DNA of 64,000 bases, taken from NCBI GenBank assembly GCA_001599915.1, contig BCIG01000024.1:372001-436000 (forward strand), written 5' to 3'. Below the pieces are notes generated by a model. That model saw only the letters and a program-made list of their open reading frames with translations, did no database searches and was not told where the DNA came from. The position numbers were made by a program, and so were the translations under genes. This document shows, piece by piece, positions 1 through 13,344 of this stretch; position 1 is the first letter of the stretch, and each line of letters begins with the position of its first letter. The stretch comes from Symbiotaphrina buchneri (Eukaryota; Ascomycota; Symbiotaphrinales; Symbiotaphrinaceae).

Positions 1-1
1 C

Positions 2-650
2 TTGTCGCGCAGGGAGCGCAATGAATTGCGCAAGCAGCGTGGCTTTACCATCTGGTTCACCGGCCTCTCGGCCTCGGGAAAGTCCACTGTTGCTACTGCC
101 CTTGAGCAACATCTCCTGCACCTGGGTCTGGCGGCATATCGACTTGATGGAGACAACGTACGCTTTGGCTTGAACAAGGATCTCGGCTTTTCAGAAAAAG
201 ATCGCAATGAAAACATTCGTAGGATTGCAGAGGTGATTTGCTTTCCTGGGGCGTCTTTTCTCTGCTAATGATCGGGCCACGCAGGTGACGAAACTGTTCG
301 CTGATTCCTCCACGATCGCCATCTCATCTTTCATCTCGCCTTATCGCGCGGATCGGAAAATAGCGCGGGATCTCCATGCGGCTGTAAGCCAGCAGGATGA
401 TGAATCCCTCCCCTTTATCGAGGTCTATGTCGAGGTTCCGTTAGAAGTTGCGGAGCAACGTGATCCCAAAGGGCTGTATAAGAAGGCTCGCGCCGGCGAG
501 ATCAAGGAGTTTACGGGCATATCGGCCCCTTACGAGGCGCCTTTGGATCCGGAAATCACCATCCGGACGGATAAACTGAGTGTGGAAGAGGCTGTGTTGA
601 AGATTGTTCAATATCTAGAGGCTAACCAGCTGATCAAATCAGCTCTTTGA
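2..650 (+). CDS. MET14: Adenylyl-sulfate kinase (APS kinase), 5' end missing
   Basis: Phosphorylates adenylyl sulfate to PAPS with ATP in cytosolic sulfate assimilation. Exons are <2..232 and 285..650. The 52-bp GT..AG intron (233-284) falls between codons. The visible 198 residues begin within the conserved N-terminal basic stretch ([13 protein letters not shown]), so roughly ten residues including the start codon lie left of the window. Seen in order: the Walker A P-loop (GLSASGKST), the substrate-binding stretch [12 protein letters not shown], the [17 protein letters not shown] motif, then FISPYRADR and the mobile-lid region [22 protein letters not shown]. Length agrees with the roughly 200-residue fungal enzymes. 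It converges on the V-ATPase subunit C gene, whose stop lies 154 bp away. Confidence 0.95.
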
Positions 651-803
651 GTGAGTCGCATGACTCTTTCTCACTCGTACAAAACTGCTTTTCAGAGTGG
701 AGTTCCCAGCATCGGCGCCACGAATTCCAACTAGGGTGCTTCACGCGGCAAAGTGCTAAGGAAGGCTTCACCTCCCAATAGATCAAAAGCTTTCCTGCGA
801 CGT

Positions 804-2226
804 CTAGTTGATTTCGAATTCGTAATAGACATAGGCTGTGTACTCGGTATCACCGGCGTGTCCTGCGGCAGCCATTTCCGATGACACGGCAGCATCGTCC
901 TTCGTAATCCGTCCTTTCTTGTCCCGACCTACGGCGTTACCCCCCAGGTATGAGTAAGATGCATCAATTGAGTATTTGGCCTTTTTGGCCAGCTTTGGGG
1001 TGGTCTAGAATTGACCATTAGCCATCAGAGCATCCGAGACATAAATATACTCTCGCGAGCAGGCCTACCTTGATGAGAGCACACACAAATTCCAACGGTA
1101 GCCCATAACGCAGAACAGTCTCCACGAAGACGCGAAGGGCTAGGACGTGAACCAAGATCATTACACTTTCTCCCCAGCCAGTGCGTCCCAATCTCAGCGC
1201 CTCACCCCACAATTTCCTTTCATCTCGGGTCATGCGATCAATCTCCTGCTGCTCTTCCTCCTTGATTCCTTCTTTGTACTTGAAATCTCGCGGCGTCCAT
1301 TTTCTTTCTCTGCATCTATGGATGAATTCCTGACTATGCTTTTTGAAGGTAGTCACAGCAAAAAGGGTGTATTCTTCGTCAGAAGTGATCCGAACCGAGG
1401 AGCGAGGCACGACCATCGGTGATAGGGTCTCGTAGGATCTCAGAAAATCCTTAACGGACTGGGCAGGTACTGCCACGAGATGTGTCTCCAAATACTCTGA
1501 ATCTTGCACCAACAAAGATGGATCCACCACTGGTGCTAAAGACCTGGTGGAAAGATTACCCCTGATGATAACTGTCAGTCAAGTCAACAGCGGTGGGACA
1601 GCACCGAAGTCCCAGAAGAGGATTACGTTTGTTTCCGCTGAAGAGCTACAAGGCTTGTTTTAATCTGGTTGTATTGACTGAACTTGCTCTTGACGTCATT
1701 GTCGATACTCACGACTTCCTATATGAAGATGTCACCAACCAAGAGGCCCAAGTTGCAGTGACGGGGCCCCTACCTTTTGAAGTGCGTCGATCAATTCGGA
1801 GAGTGGCTTATCTGCACGATACTTGACCTTGTTCCAGGAAAAGGTCCGGAGATATTGGTCGGCCGGTCCTGGCAAGCCTTGTCAAACTGCGGCCCAGCAA
1901 TTGTACGTAGGAAGAAGAAGCCTACGATCATTGACAGTCTTTTGCTGGGAGATCTTCCCCTCGTCACCTTCCAGGATATTCCGCAGCGAGTCTGAGACCT
2001 TGTTTACGACCCCTTCACAGGTTGTCTGCAGCTTTGACAGTTCGTCGGCCTGCTGGACGAGCGCATCCAGCGTTCCAATCTTGAACTCCGGGATAGGAAA
2101 AGGATACACAGATCCGTAATCTTCAGATATCGTGGAGCGCAGTGCCGACAGCGCCTCCTCCCGGTCGTTGGAGGGGGAGATAGAAGTAGGTAGCGATACG
2201 AGCAGGTATTTCGTCTGATTTGCCAT
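804..2226 (-). CDS. VMA5: V-type H+-ATPase subunit C (V1 sector)
   Basis: Subunit C bridges the V1 catalytic head and the V0 membrane sector of the vacuolar proton pump and is released when the pump disassembles. Five exons: 1926-2226, 1774-1877, 1627-1718, 1069-1561 and 804-1004, separated by introns of 48, 55, 65 and 64 bp. Phases agree throughout and give 396 residues, close to the usual fungal size. The start is MANQTKYLLVSLP, typical of the family. Recognisable blocks are IPEFKIGTLDALVQQADELSK near the N terminus, QYLRTFSWNKVKYRADKPL, TGNLSTRSLAPVVDPSLLVQDSEYLETHLVAVP, the LRVFVETVLRYGLP block, and a C-terminal GGNAVGRDKKGRITKDD followed by DTEYTAYVYYEFEIN. Nothing suggests damage. Confidence 0.95.
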
Positions 2227-3057
2227 TGCCGCCGCTTGGGCTGGACTTGTTGAGCAGCTGCGCCTTTGCTAATGTCCGTTCATCTGGCGGACAGTTTCAC
2301 TAAGATCCAGGCTGCGGAGGCTGTCACGCAGGGCTCATTCGTGAGGCGGGCTGCAAGTTGAGACCTTGGGTCGAGATTAACTGATACGTTGCGGGCAAGT
2401 AAGGATAAGGTAGTGGGCAGTGGCAGCTTCACCTGGACCCCAGTTCCTCATAGGGTAAGGCAGGTAGGTACCTCGAGTACCTGAGTTGAACGGCAAGGTA
2501 CTGGCTCTGTATGAGCCATCTCTGTAGTGTATAAATGTACGGGGAGCTCGGCTATAGGTACCTCGCATAACGTAATGCGACACAAGCACCACCGACATAA
2601 GACAATCAATAATGTACTGTAGGTATGGTACTATGGCAAGACGGGTACGCTGCCACAGCTGGTGTATCTATATGTCTTCTTATTGACTACCACCGATCAT
2701 TCAATGTAACATGGTTGAGATATATCAATTATTCAGCATAGGTTTATCCGTATCGCCGATTATGTCCTAGCCTTTTCCTTGATTATTTTGGGGGATATTT
2801 GTACGGGGTCCTAACCTCTGGTGGGCTGCATATACCGCACCTCGATGCTGCACATCTTCCAAATAAACGTGGCGGAATGAGCCTTTCTCCCACCCATAGG
2901 CATCTAGCATCTAGGACATGATCTAGCTCACCCCAGCTCTATCTGTCCATCTACATTCAACCTCTATTTTGCAGGACTGAACCTCGCTATGGCCTAAATC
3001 ATTGCGGAATTGCAGCTTAGCCCAGGATGCACTACAGTGTCACGCGTTGACGTCGTA
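2227..3057. other. Intergenic region, VMA5 promoter side
   Basis: About 830 bp between the V-ATPase subunit C start and the thioesterase 3' end. It must hold the VMA5 promoter and the thioesterase 3' UTR. Short GGTACC-type palindromes occur near 2466-2480 and 2556. No RNA gene or conserved coding segment was recognised; the small open frames here show no family signature. Confidence 0.5.
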
Positions 3058-4053
3058 TCAGGACCTACTTACCGCTGCCTGTTTCGGCTCTATGAAGAGC
3101 GCGGATGCCTCCGCCAATAGAATCGGCTCTTCATCCTCTGCAACCAACGTTTCTAGGTGGCCTTCCACCCATGCCTTGCGCCCTTCGACCTTGACAGTCT
3201 TGGCTTTCAAGACGACAAAAGAATCTGCCGGCGTCGGATGCCTGTAGTCGATCTTGAGATTCGCGGTTACCGCTACCTTGTTTGGCAGGGCGGGGAAGCA
3301 GCAGCGGGCAAGACCTTCATCTAGGAGTGTCGCAAGCAGACCACCGTGGACAATCCCCGGATGGCCACAGAGGTCTTTTCCCAGATAGGTTATCGAAACA
3401 AGACTCTTGCCTTCCCGCTCCGAGAACACCACTGGCGGCACGACTATCTTTTCTGGTCCCAGGAGAACTCCTCCAGTCAGATTATGGGGCCTCTGCCATT
3501 CCGGTATCTTCAGATGCGGTCTTGCCTCCGAAAAGTCGGGGCTCGCCCTCAGGGCCACGGCTAGCGGGTGGTTCTTGATATGCTCATCGATTTCTGCCGT
3601 CCTCCTGTCGACCGATTTGAACATTGACAACGTCTCTTGATCACTAGGTGGATTGGCCAGTTGAGAGGCAGGCTGTAACCCGGGAGCCATGGCCAATATG
3701 ATCCCAACGGAAGTCACCACGACAGACAGTAGGCTGAAACGGATGGCGCGACGCAAGACAGCTAACGATGCCTTGAAACCTCCACTTGGTGCAGGACCTG
3801 TCCAGTTATGTCACAATTGTGCACAGTGGATAGTATTGTAGAGGTTTGATGTATCTGGAGACGAACCTGTTGTGCCCGTTATCGCCCGGACATGCTGTGC
3901 TCTTCCGGCACGCACGCTGTCCGGCAGCTGTCCACCTACAATGGACCTTTGCCAAATTCCAAGAGGACGCACTGATCCAATCCTCACGATTCCCTTGTAT
4001 GGCGAGATGGCAGGTCTGGCTGGAAAGTGCATCTGGAACATACAGCGATGCAT
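3058..4053 (-). CDS. Hotdog-fold thioesterase family protein, probably mitochondrial
   Basis: Two exons, 3867-4053 and 3058-3797, joined by a 69-bp intron, give 308 residues. The C-terminal half is a PaaI-like/UPF0644-type hotdog domain: GKDLCGHPGIVHGGLLATLLDEGLARCCFPALP (HGG...DE signature) followed by VAVTANLKIDYRHPTPAD and a VEGHLETL strand. Such proteins hydrolyse acyl-thioesters; the substrate cannot be read from sequence. The first 60 residues are rich in Arg and hydrophobics without acidic runs, and a hydrophobic segment (FSLLSVVVTSVGIILAMAPG) follows, suggesting a mitochondrial presequence plus one membrane anchor (inference). Exon 1 ends at ACAACAG, phase 1, matching the next exon. 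A strong GTAAGT donor lies just before the stop, so the real C terminus might continue into another exon. Confidence 0.8.
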
Positions 4054-4534
4054 TCAATAAAAACAGCGGGGCCGGGCCTGGCATGTGTGAAGTAACAGTG
4101 GAGTGTCTCTGCCGAGAATGGAGATAGGTACCTTAGTTAAAAGGTTAGGTACCTAAGGTACAGGCAACATTACCATCTTAAACTTTGCTCACCAAGTCCA
4201 TGTATCTATTTCCAAAAACCCTTACCAGTTTTAAATAACCGTATTAAAACTTTAAAAATTATTAATAAAATTAAAATATTAATTATAAAATCTAAAATAT
4301 TAATTAAGAAATAAAATTTTAAGTTAAGTTATAATTATTATTTATTTAATTATCTAAATAATATAAGAATTAATTCCTTGTTTTATTTAACATAATATTT
4401 ATTTTATATATTAACCTATTAAAGTATTAATAATATAAATTTTTATTTAATATTAATTATAAATTAAATGTTAATATTTATTATATAATTATAATTTATT
4501 ATATAACTATAATTTATTATATAATTATAAATTA

Positions 4535-4680
4535 TATTATAGAATCATTAGCTATTAATTGCTTAGTTATATGCTTTTAAATTGTTAATTCAGCTTGTTA
4601 TGTTTTTAATATTATTCTATAGTTAAATAGTTTAATTAATTATAATCTTACCAAGTTAAAAGTCTTATTTACTGTTAAAT
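4535..4680 (+). repeat. Left LTR-like repeat of the decayed chromovirus
   Basis: About 146 bp matching 13891-14035 nearly without gaps. The two copies differ mostly by A/G and C/T transitions, with this copy usually carrying A or T, as RIP would leave it. Shared landmarks are TAGAATCA at the start, TTAGTTATATGCTTTTAA, ATTCTATAG and CTTACCAAGTTAAA. The right edge is set by loss of similarity; no target duplication was identified. Confidence 0.65.
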
Positions 4681-7600
4681 GATAATAAATACTTATTTTA
4701 ACAAGATAATTAGCTTATCTACTTAATAGTTTGTATCAATAGTATCTCTATATATTGTATTAATTGTTTATTTTATTATCTAAGTTCTTTAGCTTAATTA
4801 GATATTTTTGGTCTAGCTATCCTATCATGATTATCCTATCAAGTCCTTTCCTTTAACAAATCTAACCTTTTTAAGTATAATATTAAAATAGCAATTTAAC
4901 TATCTTTTGATTCTTAACTTTCAGCTTGTTAAGTCAAGTACTAATTCAAGAGCCTAGAAACAGTTATATATGTTTCTTTCTATTATGCATTCTTTTTTAT
5001 ACTAAAAACAGAAGCTATGCCTATAACAGTTTACAATCAAATACCTGTTAGCAATGATATCTATCTATAATTACAATACTTTATTTACTTTAACCTTATA
5101 ACTTTATAATCTTATAAATTATACTGATATATACAGATGATTACCTAAAAAGAAATCATCTATTATCAATTTATTAAGCATAACTTTTATATTACTTAAA
5201 TTAATATTATAGATTTATTATAATCTAATTCCTTCTTTAAGATAACTATAGTTATCTTATAATTTCCTGATCTTTTAAAACTATCTAAAATAATAATAAT
5301 TATTATTTATTAACTGTATTAACTAATTATAGATAAATATAACTTTGTAAGGAATTTGGAAAAATCTACTTTATGATTAATAGAAACTGTTTATACTTTT
5401 TACTTGTATATAAAACTGATTTTATAACCTTATTAGGCGGTAGATTAAACAGATTTTATAGATATAGTTTAAAAATTCTAAAAAGACATTTAAGAATTTT
5501 AATAATTAATATATTATTTAAACTATATTAATAAAACTTGTTAATTACCTTCTATAGGATAAAAAGCCTTTATAGATATTAATTTAAAAAATAGGTTTAT
5601 TACATCTATTTTAAGTTTAGCCTTTTAATATTAAAAGTCTATATTAAAGACTTTAATTGATAATTATATATATTAAGCTTATACCTTATTAGGTTTTTAA
5701 AACCTTAGTAATATAAATCTTAAATTAAATTTAAACCTGTTTTTCTAAAGATAATAACTGTTATCCAAGCTATAGTAGCTTATATGATAACTTAATACTG
5801 ATTAATAGATTAAACAGTTTTTAGAACATAAGGTCCTTAAAGATCTTAAAGGCTATAAAGATCATTAAATCTATCAAAAGGTAGCAATAGGCATTTTTAA
5901 ATAATAGAAATTAGGTTTTTTTATTCTAATAACCTTGATCCTTATAATAATATAATTTAAAAGGATAAAAAGAAGTTTTATAAAGATATATATGCTTTTA
6001 TTATATAAGTATAAATTATAAGTTTTATAAAGAATCTAGCAATTATTAAAAAGAATCTTAATAGCTGTTTTTTAATAAGGTTAATAACTGGTAAAACAGT
6101 ATCCTTTTTTATATTTAACAAGTTAAAATTGTATATAATGTAAACAGAATTAAAAATAGTATAAAACCTTAAAAAAGCATTTTTATATACCTTTAATATA
6201 AGCATTTTTAAAGCTTAACTTATTAAAGTATATTGTTATAGGTGTTAAATTGTAAAAAAGTGTTATTAAATACCTATAATCAATTAGTATTTATTTAAAA
6301 TAATATAAATAGGATGATTATAAGTTTTTTAGGGTTTTAAAACTTAAAGCTATATTGATCTAAAATTATATATAAGTATAAACTTTAAACCTTTTAAATT
6401 TATTATTATATTAAAGTTTTTAGATAAATTAATATCTAAACAATTAACATAGTTTGATTATTATTCTTATAAGGAAAATAAGTTTAAAAAACAAGATAAA
6501 AAGTTTAAGAATAATATTAAAAAATATAAGAATAATGTTTATAATAAAGGTTATAATTAACCTTTTAACAGAAGTTAATATTAATAATTATTTTATTATT
6601 AACAGCTTTTAGTATCATTTAGATATAGAAACTATCTAGGTTATTATCTTTTAAACTATATATATTAGGATAATAATAACTTTTAGAACTTTTAAAATTC
6701 TTATCTAAGTTAAGATAATTATAATTGTTTTTAAACAGTTTATAACCTGAATTAAAAGTCTTGAATATAGTTAAAGCTATTAACACTACTTTTAAAGCTG
6801 TAAATTATAGTTAGATTAACTGATATTTAAGTTGATAAAAAGTATTAAGTTTTACAGTTTTAATAAAGATTAACTAGAAATTATAACTTTAGAAACTACA
6901 GGCTTTTTTACAGATATAGATCTTTAAATAATCAGTATAATAATAGCTAGAATTTCAATTATCAAGATAAAATACAAATAATATATATAAAAGATGTTTT
7001 TATATAAGACTCTTTTAATCTTATCTTTGTAAATAAAAACTTATAAGAAAAGGATAAATTGATTTATAAATTAAAAGCTGTTCTATAAAAACAAAGAACT
7101 CTTATAATAAGATATCATGTTTTTTATAAAGAGGTATATAATAATTATAAGCTTTTTTTAAAGCCTGATTATAGCTATTATAACTTTATAGATAATCAAG
7201 ATAGCAATAAGCTATTATATTATATTAATAGATACTTTATAATTATAGACTTACAAATAAACTAACTATTCTACAAGTATTAAAGATATAATTATATCTT
7301 TATCTTTAAAACAAGTTATATAAATATCTAAAGGTAAATGTAGAATATTATTATCTATCTAAAAGAAAAGCTTTAAAAAACAAAAACAATATAGAAATAT
7401 TTACCAATATAACAGTTAAGACTTTATAGGTAATAATTTAAACTTTATAAACATAAGTTATTAAATTAAAATCTTATATTAATATATATAATAATCTAGC
7501 ATTCTATAAATAACATTATATAATAATCTTAATCTAATTTGTTATTATAGAACTAATAATCTAGATATACATAGATATAAAGTATATTATAACTTTAATC

Positions 7601-10600
7601 AATTATAAGTTTTTGTAAAAGATAATACTTTAGCTAAAATGTTATTATATAAAGGAAAAGCTTATAATACAAGGTTTTAATAAACAAAAACATAAGGCTG
7701 ATAAATATATCCTTTTAAACCTGTATTTAACTGGATAAATTTTTATAATAAAAAAGAAGATCATTATTTATATTTAGTAAAAAGCCTATATAATAAATAA
7801 TCTAAAAGCTATTATATTAATAAGTATAAATATTATAAGGCTAGAACAGATAATAATAAATCTTACAACTTGTAAATTAATAGTTAATACTTATAAAGGT
7901 ATAAATATAAACTTTATCATTATCTTACAATCTTTTTACAAAGTTTATTAATTTATTATAAGTTAAAGATAGATTTTAATCCTAAAAAACTTAATAATAA
8001 TAATATCAGTTATATTCCTTAAAGATTTTACAATTCTAAATAATCAAGATCATATCTTTATTCTAAATATTAAAGAAAGCATTAATTAAATTGTAAATCC
8101 TATAATATCTTATATACAGATTTATAACAAGATAATAACTTTTCTAATTATCTTTTAAAATTCTTAAATAAATACTTTAGAAGATTATAATAAAGATAGT
8201 CTTTAATAGTTAAACCTGTTATTAATAAAAGCATTATATATAACAGCTGTTATTGATATAGTTAAAAATGAAACATATAAGGAAATAAAGCTATTTAATA
8301 GCATAATAATCTATAGAAACCTATATAAAGTTAAAAAGTTTATAGAATCAGTTATAAAACATCTAAAACTCTAGAAAAATAAAAAAGATACAATATAACT
8401 TCTAAAATCAGAATAGTTAAAAATCCTATTATGTTTTAATTAATAAGAAAAAACAAGGTTAAACAGTTAAGTTTATTTATTTAGTTAAAAAGATTGCATT
8501 ATTGTAAATAAGATATTTAATAAGCTTTATAATCAGAGTAAAATAACATAAGCTACTAATTAGATACCTTTTAGTTCTTTAATCTTTATAGTTTAATAGA
8601 TAGTAAAATTAAAATCAAGAAAATCTAAATATAAAAACAAGATAGTAATTAATATTAAAAACCTAAATCATATATTAAAAATCAATATTTATTTACTTTT
8701 AACCTAGGAAGATATCTTAGAATCTATTTAAGGTTATACTTATATAACTATAGTAAATATTCTATCTTTCTTTTATTAATTTTTAATTATAGTTAATAAT
8801 TATCATCTTTTAACAATTAAAACTTATTAAAGTTAAAAACAGTTTAATATAGCATTAATAAAATATTATAACAGTTTTCTTTTTATTTAAAAAATAATTA
8901 ATAATGTTCTATATTTGCATAAAGGTTATATAAAAGCTTTTATAGATAATATAGTTGTTTTTTCTAAAAGTTACTAGGATTATTTATGATATTTTTAGAT
9001 TATTTTATAATTATTAGATAATTATTGAATTTATCTTGTTTTACAAAAGGTATTTATTAGTTATCTTTCTGTAATATTACTAGGTTAAAAAGTAGATTGT
9101 TTTAAACGTTTAACTAATAAAGAAAAGATTAAAACTTTAATAAACTTAGAGTTTCTAAAAATGCTTGTATAACTAAAGACATATATAAAGCTTACTAATT
9201 GGTTATAAAACATTATATCTTTTTACTTACAGATTGCAAGCTTTTTATAATAAAGAAAAACCAAACTGTTTATATATAGCCTAAAAGTAAGATAACTTAA
9301 GTAAAACTATTCTTAGATTATAGTTATTAAATACCTATTTAACCAAAAACAGAAAAGCTTTGATAAACTATAAAAATGTTTAAAACATATCTAAACTTAA
9401 TATATTATAATTTAGAATATAAGTTATACATTTATATTAATAACTTTAAAGAATAAAGAATAAACATAATAACATATTATATAAAAGGCAATTTAGATAA
9501 ACTAATAAAAAAGAAAGATATCTAACTGATACTATATTTTAATAAAAAGTTAAATGACGTTAAATAAAGATATTAGCCTATTAAGTTAAAAATAACTAAA
9601 GTTATATAGATTATATAAAAGCTTAGATAGATAATTAATTTTATTTATTTTAAAAAGCTATCTATAATTATTTACATTGATTATACATCTATTATCAATA
9701 TAGCAAGCTAAATCTTGCTATTTACATCTTTAATAAATAAAGCTAACATGTATTTAATCTAAACATTTTAATATTTTTTTAATTTGTTAAAAAAATAAAA
9801 TTATAACATAAACTAGATAAAGAATATATTATTCCAGATACATTATTAAAACTTAAGTAAAAGGTAGAATATAGAGTTTAATAAGATTAAAAATAATTAA
9901 AAAAGCTTAAAACTTTTAATTGTTTTAATATAACATTAGTTAAATTGATATTTAACTTTTAAAAATAATTTTAAAAGATTTATAATACTAATAAATACTA
10001 ATAATAAATTAAAAAGCTAATAACCAATAATAATACAAAGATAAAAATAATTAAAAGAAACCAGTTATAACTATTAATAAAAGCTAGGGATTAAAGCTTA
10101 AAATCCTTTATTTAATTTATATTTTAAAATGGTTTACTTTATTTTATTGATTAAAATAACTTTTAAAAATATCTATATATTTTAAAAACCTTTAAAAAGG
10201 ATAGTTTTAAACTGGTTTATGATTAACAAAGTTATTATAAACTAGAATAAGTCTTTGTTTAAATAACTTCTATGTTATATATTTATAAGCTTTTTAAAAA
10301 ACTTAAAAAGTATATAATTTATTATTATCTATGTTTATCAAATAGGATAATATATTATTTGTTTAATAAAAGCTATTAACCTGTTTAGATATTAAATAAA
10401 ATCTTTTATATATAAATTATTGATTTTATACTTATTTTACCTGAAATTAAAGTATAAAACTCTATTATATTAATTATTGATAAAACCTTTAAAAGGATAA
10501 AACTTGTATTAGGTTATAATAACTAGTTTACTAAGTAATAGATAATTGCTATATTAGAAAAAGCTTATTATAGTTATAAGGTATTAATTTAAAAAAATAA

Positions 10601-12421
10601 AAAACTATTAAATCAGAAAACAGAATTATTTAAGATTCTAAAACAAATAAGAAATCTAGCTTATAAACTTGATATATTAGCATACTAAATAATCTATTTA
10701 GTAATTAATATTGTATAACTTAAACTTGTTTTAAAAAGAAAAAATCTTTATAAATACTTTAAACCTGATTATCCATTATTAGTAAAGATAGAGAAAAATA
10801 TTCTAGAATAAAGATCTTTTAAGATTAAAAAGGTTATAAGGAAAAGATTACATTAGTATAGATATAAAAAGCCAAAAATTAAATATCTAATAAAATAAAA
10901 AGGTTATAGTTTTAAGTATAATTAATAATATGATAAAAAGTTATTAAAAAACTTAGAAAAGCTATTAAAAGAGTATAAAGCTGTATAATAAAGATTTAAA
11001 CAAAAAGTAAATATTAATCAGATGATTTATAATCCTGTTATAACAAATAACAAGATAATAATTCCTGTTTTCATGTTTTTATCTAATCTTCTTCTTTTTA
11101 TTATACTTTTACCATTAGTATTATCCTTTAGTATTTATAAAAAAGCTTTATAATTGTTGTTTATCTGTAAAGAAGTTATATTATTGTTTTTTATCTGTTA
11201 TCTGTAACTTTTTAACATATTGTATACCTTGTTATTAAAAGTTTTATTATTATCTTTTATCTATTATCTATAACTTTATAATATACTATATATACTGTTG
11301 TTAATATTATTATTATCTTTTATTTTATAACTTATATATATTACTTTATTACTTATTATAATAGAAAAGGATAAATACAAGATGATTTAAACAATAATTA
11401 AGAACTTTAAACAATATATAAGTATTATATAAATAAAAAACCTAATTAAAGATTTAATAAAAAAGAACATATATATACAAATTCTAAACATTGAATCTTG
11501 TAATATTTAAGATAGAAAAATACAAACAGGATAAGCTGTAAAGAAGGATTAGCTATTATTTTATTTTTTATAATAGATACTATTGGAAAAATACCTTTAC
11601 TTTGTAAAATTAGATAATTAAACCTTATATATTATTATATTTTATACCATGTTTAATAAGGTAAAATTATAGATCTATGCCTTAGATTTTAATATTAATA
11701 ATAATATATAAACAAATTAAATATATATAAGGTTTTCAATAATAATTAGCTATTAAGTTAAAGTATTAGCTTTTTTAATCTAGACAATTATAAAAAATAG
11801 AAAGATATTATAATATGTTATAAAGAAGGATTAAAGTATAAATTTAATAAATAAATTTGATAAAAAACCTTAAAAAAGCTGTAAATAACAAGAAAATAGA
11901 TAAAGAATAATTTAATAACAAAAGCAACATTGATTTAGATAGATTACAAGTAGCATTACTTAAAACCTTTTTATTATATAATAATAAGGTTTAAAAGATA
12001 GGATTTTATAAAATACCAGTTTATAAAACAAAATATACAAAGTTAAAAACAATGTAAAAAAATATCAGATAGATAACTTTATAATTATAAATAATAAACC
12101 TTTTTAATTAAATATAAAGTACAAGTTTAGATATTGAATTTTTGATAATAATAATGATATTAAGGATAAAAAACAAGAAAAATCATTTAAATTATAATTT
12201 TAAAAGCTTTAAAAACCTTGTATATACATATTGTTTTTATTTCTGAAAATAACAGCTTTTAATTTAATATCTTTAACTAGAATAAGAAATCTAATATTTC
12301 TAATCTTTAAGTTAATAACAGTTTTTAGCTTAATATCTTTAACTAAAGCTATATTTTTAAACTTTAACTCTAAGCTTTTAATTATTTTTTCACAATAAGA
12401 ATAAAAGCTTTTTAAACTTAA

Positions 12422-12853
12422 TGTGAGCCGCGCTCATTGGTGAACCAGCCAGTGGTACGTTGGGAAGCGCCCGGCGGATAGCCGTCGGAGACTCGGGTAT
12501 ACGGCATCCTTATCTGCCTTGGCAGGTTCGTCTCAGCATGCTAGTGATCCTGGGGGTGTGCACTAGTTATATCTGAGGGTGTGGTCGTCGGACACCTGTC
12601 GGACAGCCAGCGGTCTGTCTGCGTATACCGGGTCTACGGCATTCCCACCCAGTGCAGGGACTCTTCCCACCCAGTGCAGGGACTCGAAGGAGTCCCGGTA
12701 TATAGTGCTGGCCAGATCCATGTTTGGATAGCCAGCGATTAGTTTTGGAATCTACCGGACTGATAGCTAGCTACCCCCTCGCCGCCGCCTCGCCGTGTGT
12801 CCTCCACCAGATATTGTAGCAGCCTAAGAAGCCAGTCGCATATAGCCCTCACA
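12422..12853. mobile_element. Solo LTR, GC-normal, nested in the AT-rich block
   Basis: A 432-bp island of ordinary base composition inside the AT-rich element. It begins TGTGAG and ends CTCACA, a perfect 6-bp inverted terminal repeat of the TG..CA type seen in LTRs. It is flanked on both sides by the 5-bp sequence CTTAA (12417-12421 and 12854-12858), which is the target-site duplication. There is no coding potential and no second LTR nearby, so it is best read as a solo LTR left by recombination between two LTRs. Strand and superfamily cannot be fixed. Inside is a tandem 22-bp duplication at about 12644-12687. Because it keeps its CpGs, it inserted after the surrounding DNA had decayed. Confidence 0.8.
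12644..12687. repeat. Tandem 22-bp duplication inside the solo LTR
   Basis: Two adjacent identical copies of a 22-bp unit (TTCCCACCCAGTGCAGGGAC plus TC), followed by a partial reverse match in GAGTCCCGG. A tandem duplication of this kind is common in LTR U3 regions, but no function can be assigned. Confidence 0.8.
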
Positions 12854-13344
12854 CTTAAAGCTATACTTTAACAAGTTAAAACTGAGTTATAAAGTTAAAA
12901 GTTGATTATTATAAGATTATACAATAATCTTATATAATTAAAAGCTAAAAAGATAAAAATTAAAACCTTATGCTAGAATTATACCAATGTTTTTAACATA
13001 GTAATATACTACTATATTAAGGTTTTAAAAGCTTTATAATATATAAGCAAAAAGGTCTTTTTATATTACTTTTAAAAGAACTTTAACTAGATTATAACAA
13101 TGATTATCTTAGATAACCTAGATAAGCTATTAGATTATAGGTTTAAGGTATTTTAGAAATTATAAAGGTACTTAAAAAAACAGATTAAAAGTAAACTATT
13201 AAAAAAAGAAGATTATAGCTATAAAAGTAAAGTACAAGATAAATAAGTTGTAAAGAAAGATAAAAAGGAATATACTAGATAAAGAAAATAATAATAAAAC
13301 AAAAGATAAAACTAATACTAAAAGTCTAAAAAAAGATATTAAAG

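Noticed and set aside
5978-6205. Small minus-strand open frame in the AT-rich block
   Set aside because: Composition alone explains it (Ile/Lys/Asn/Phe-rich), and it lies antisense within the decayed retrotransposon.
12422-12853. GC-normal island as a horizontally acquired or host gene
   Set aside because: It has no coding frame or RNA-gene fold, while TG..CA ends and a CTTAA duplication identify it as a solo LTR.
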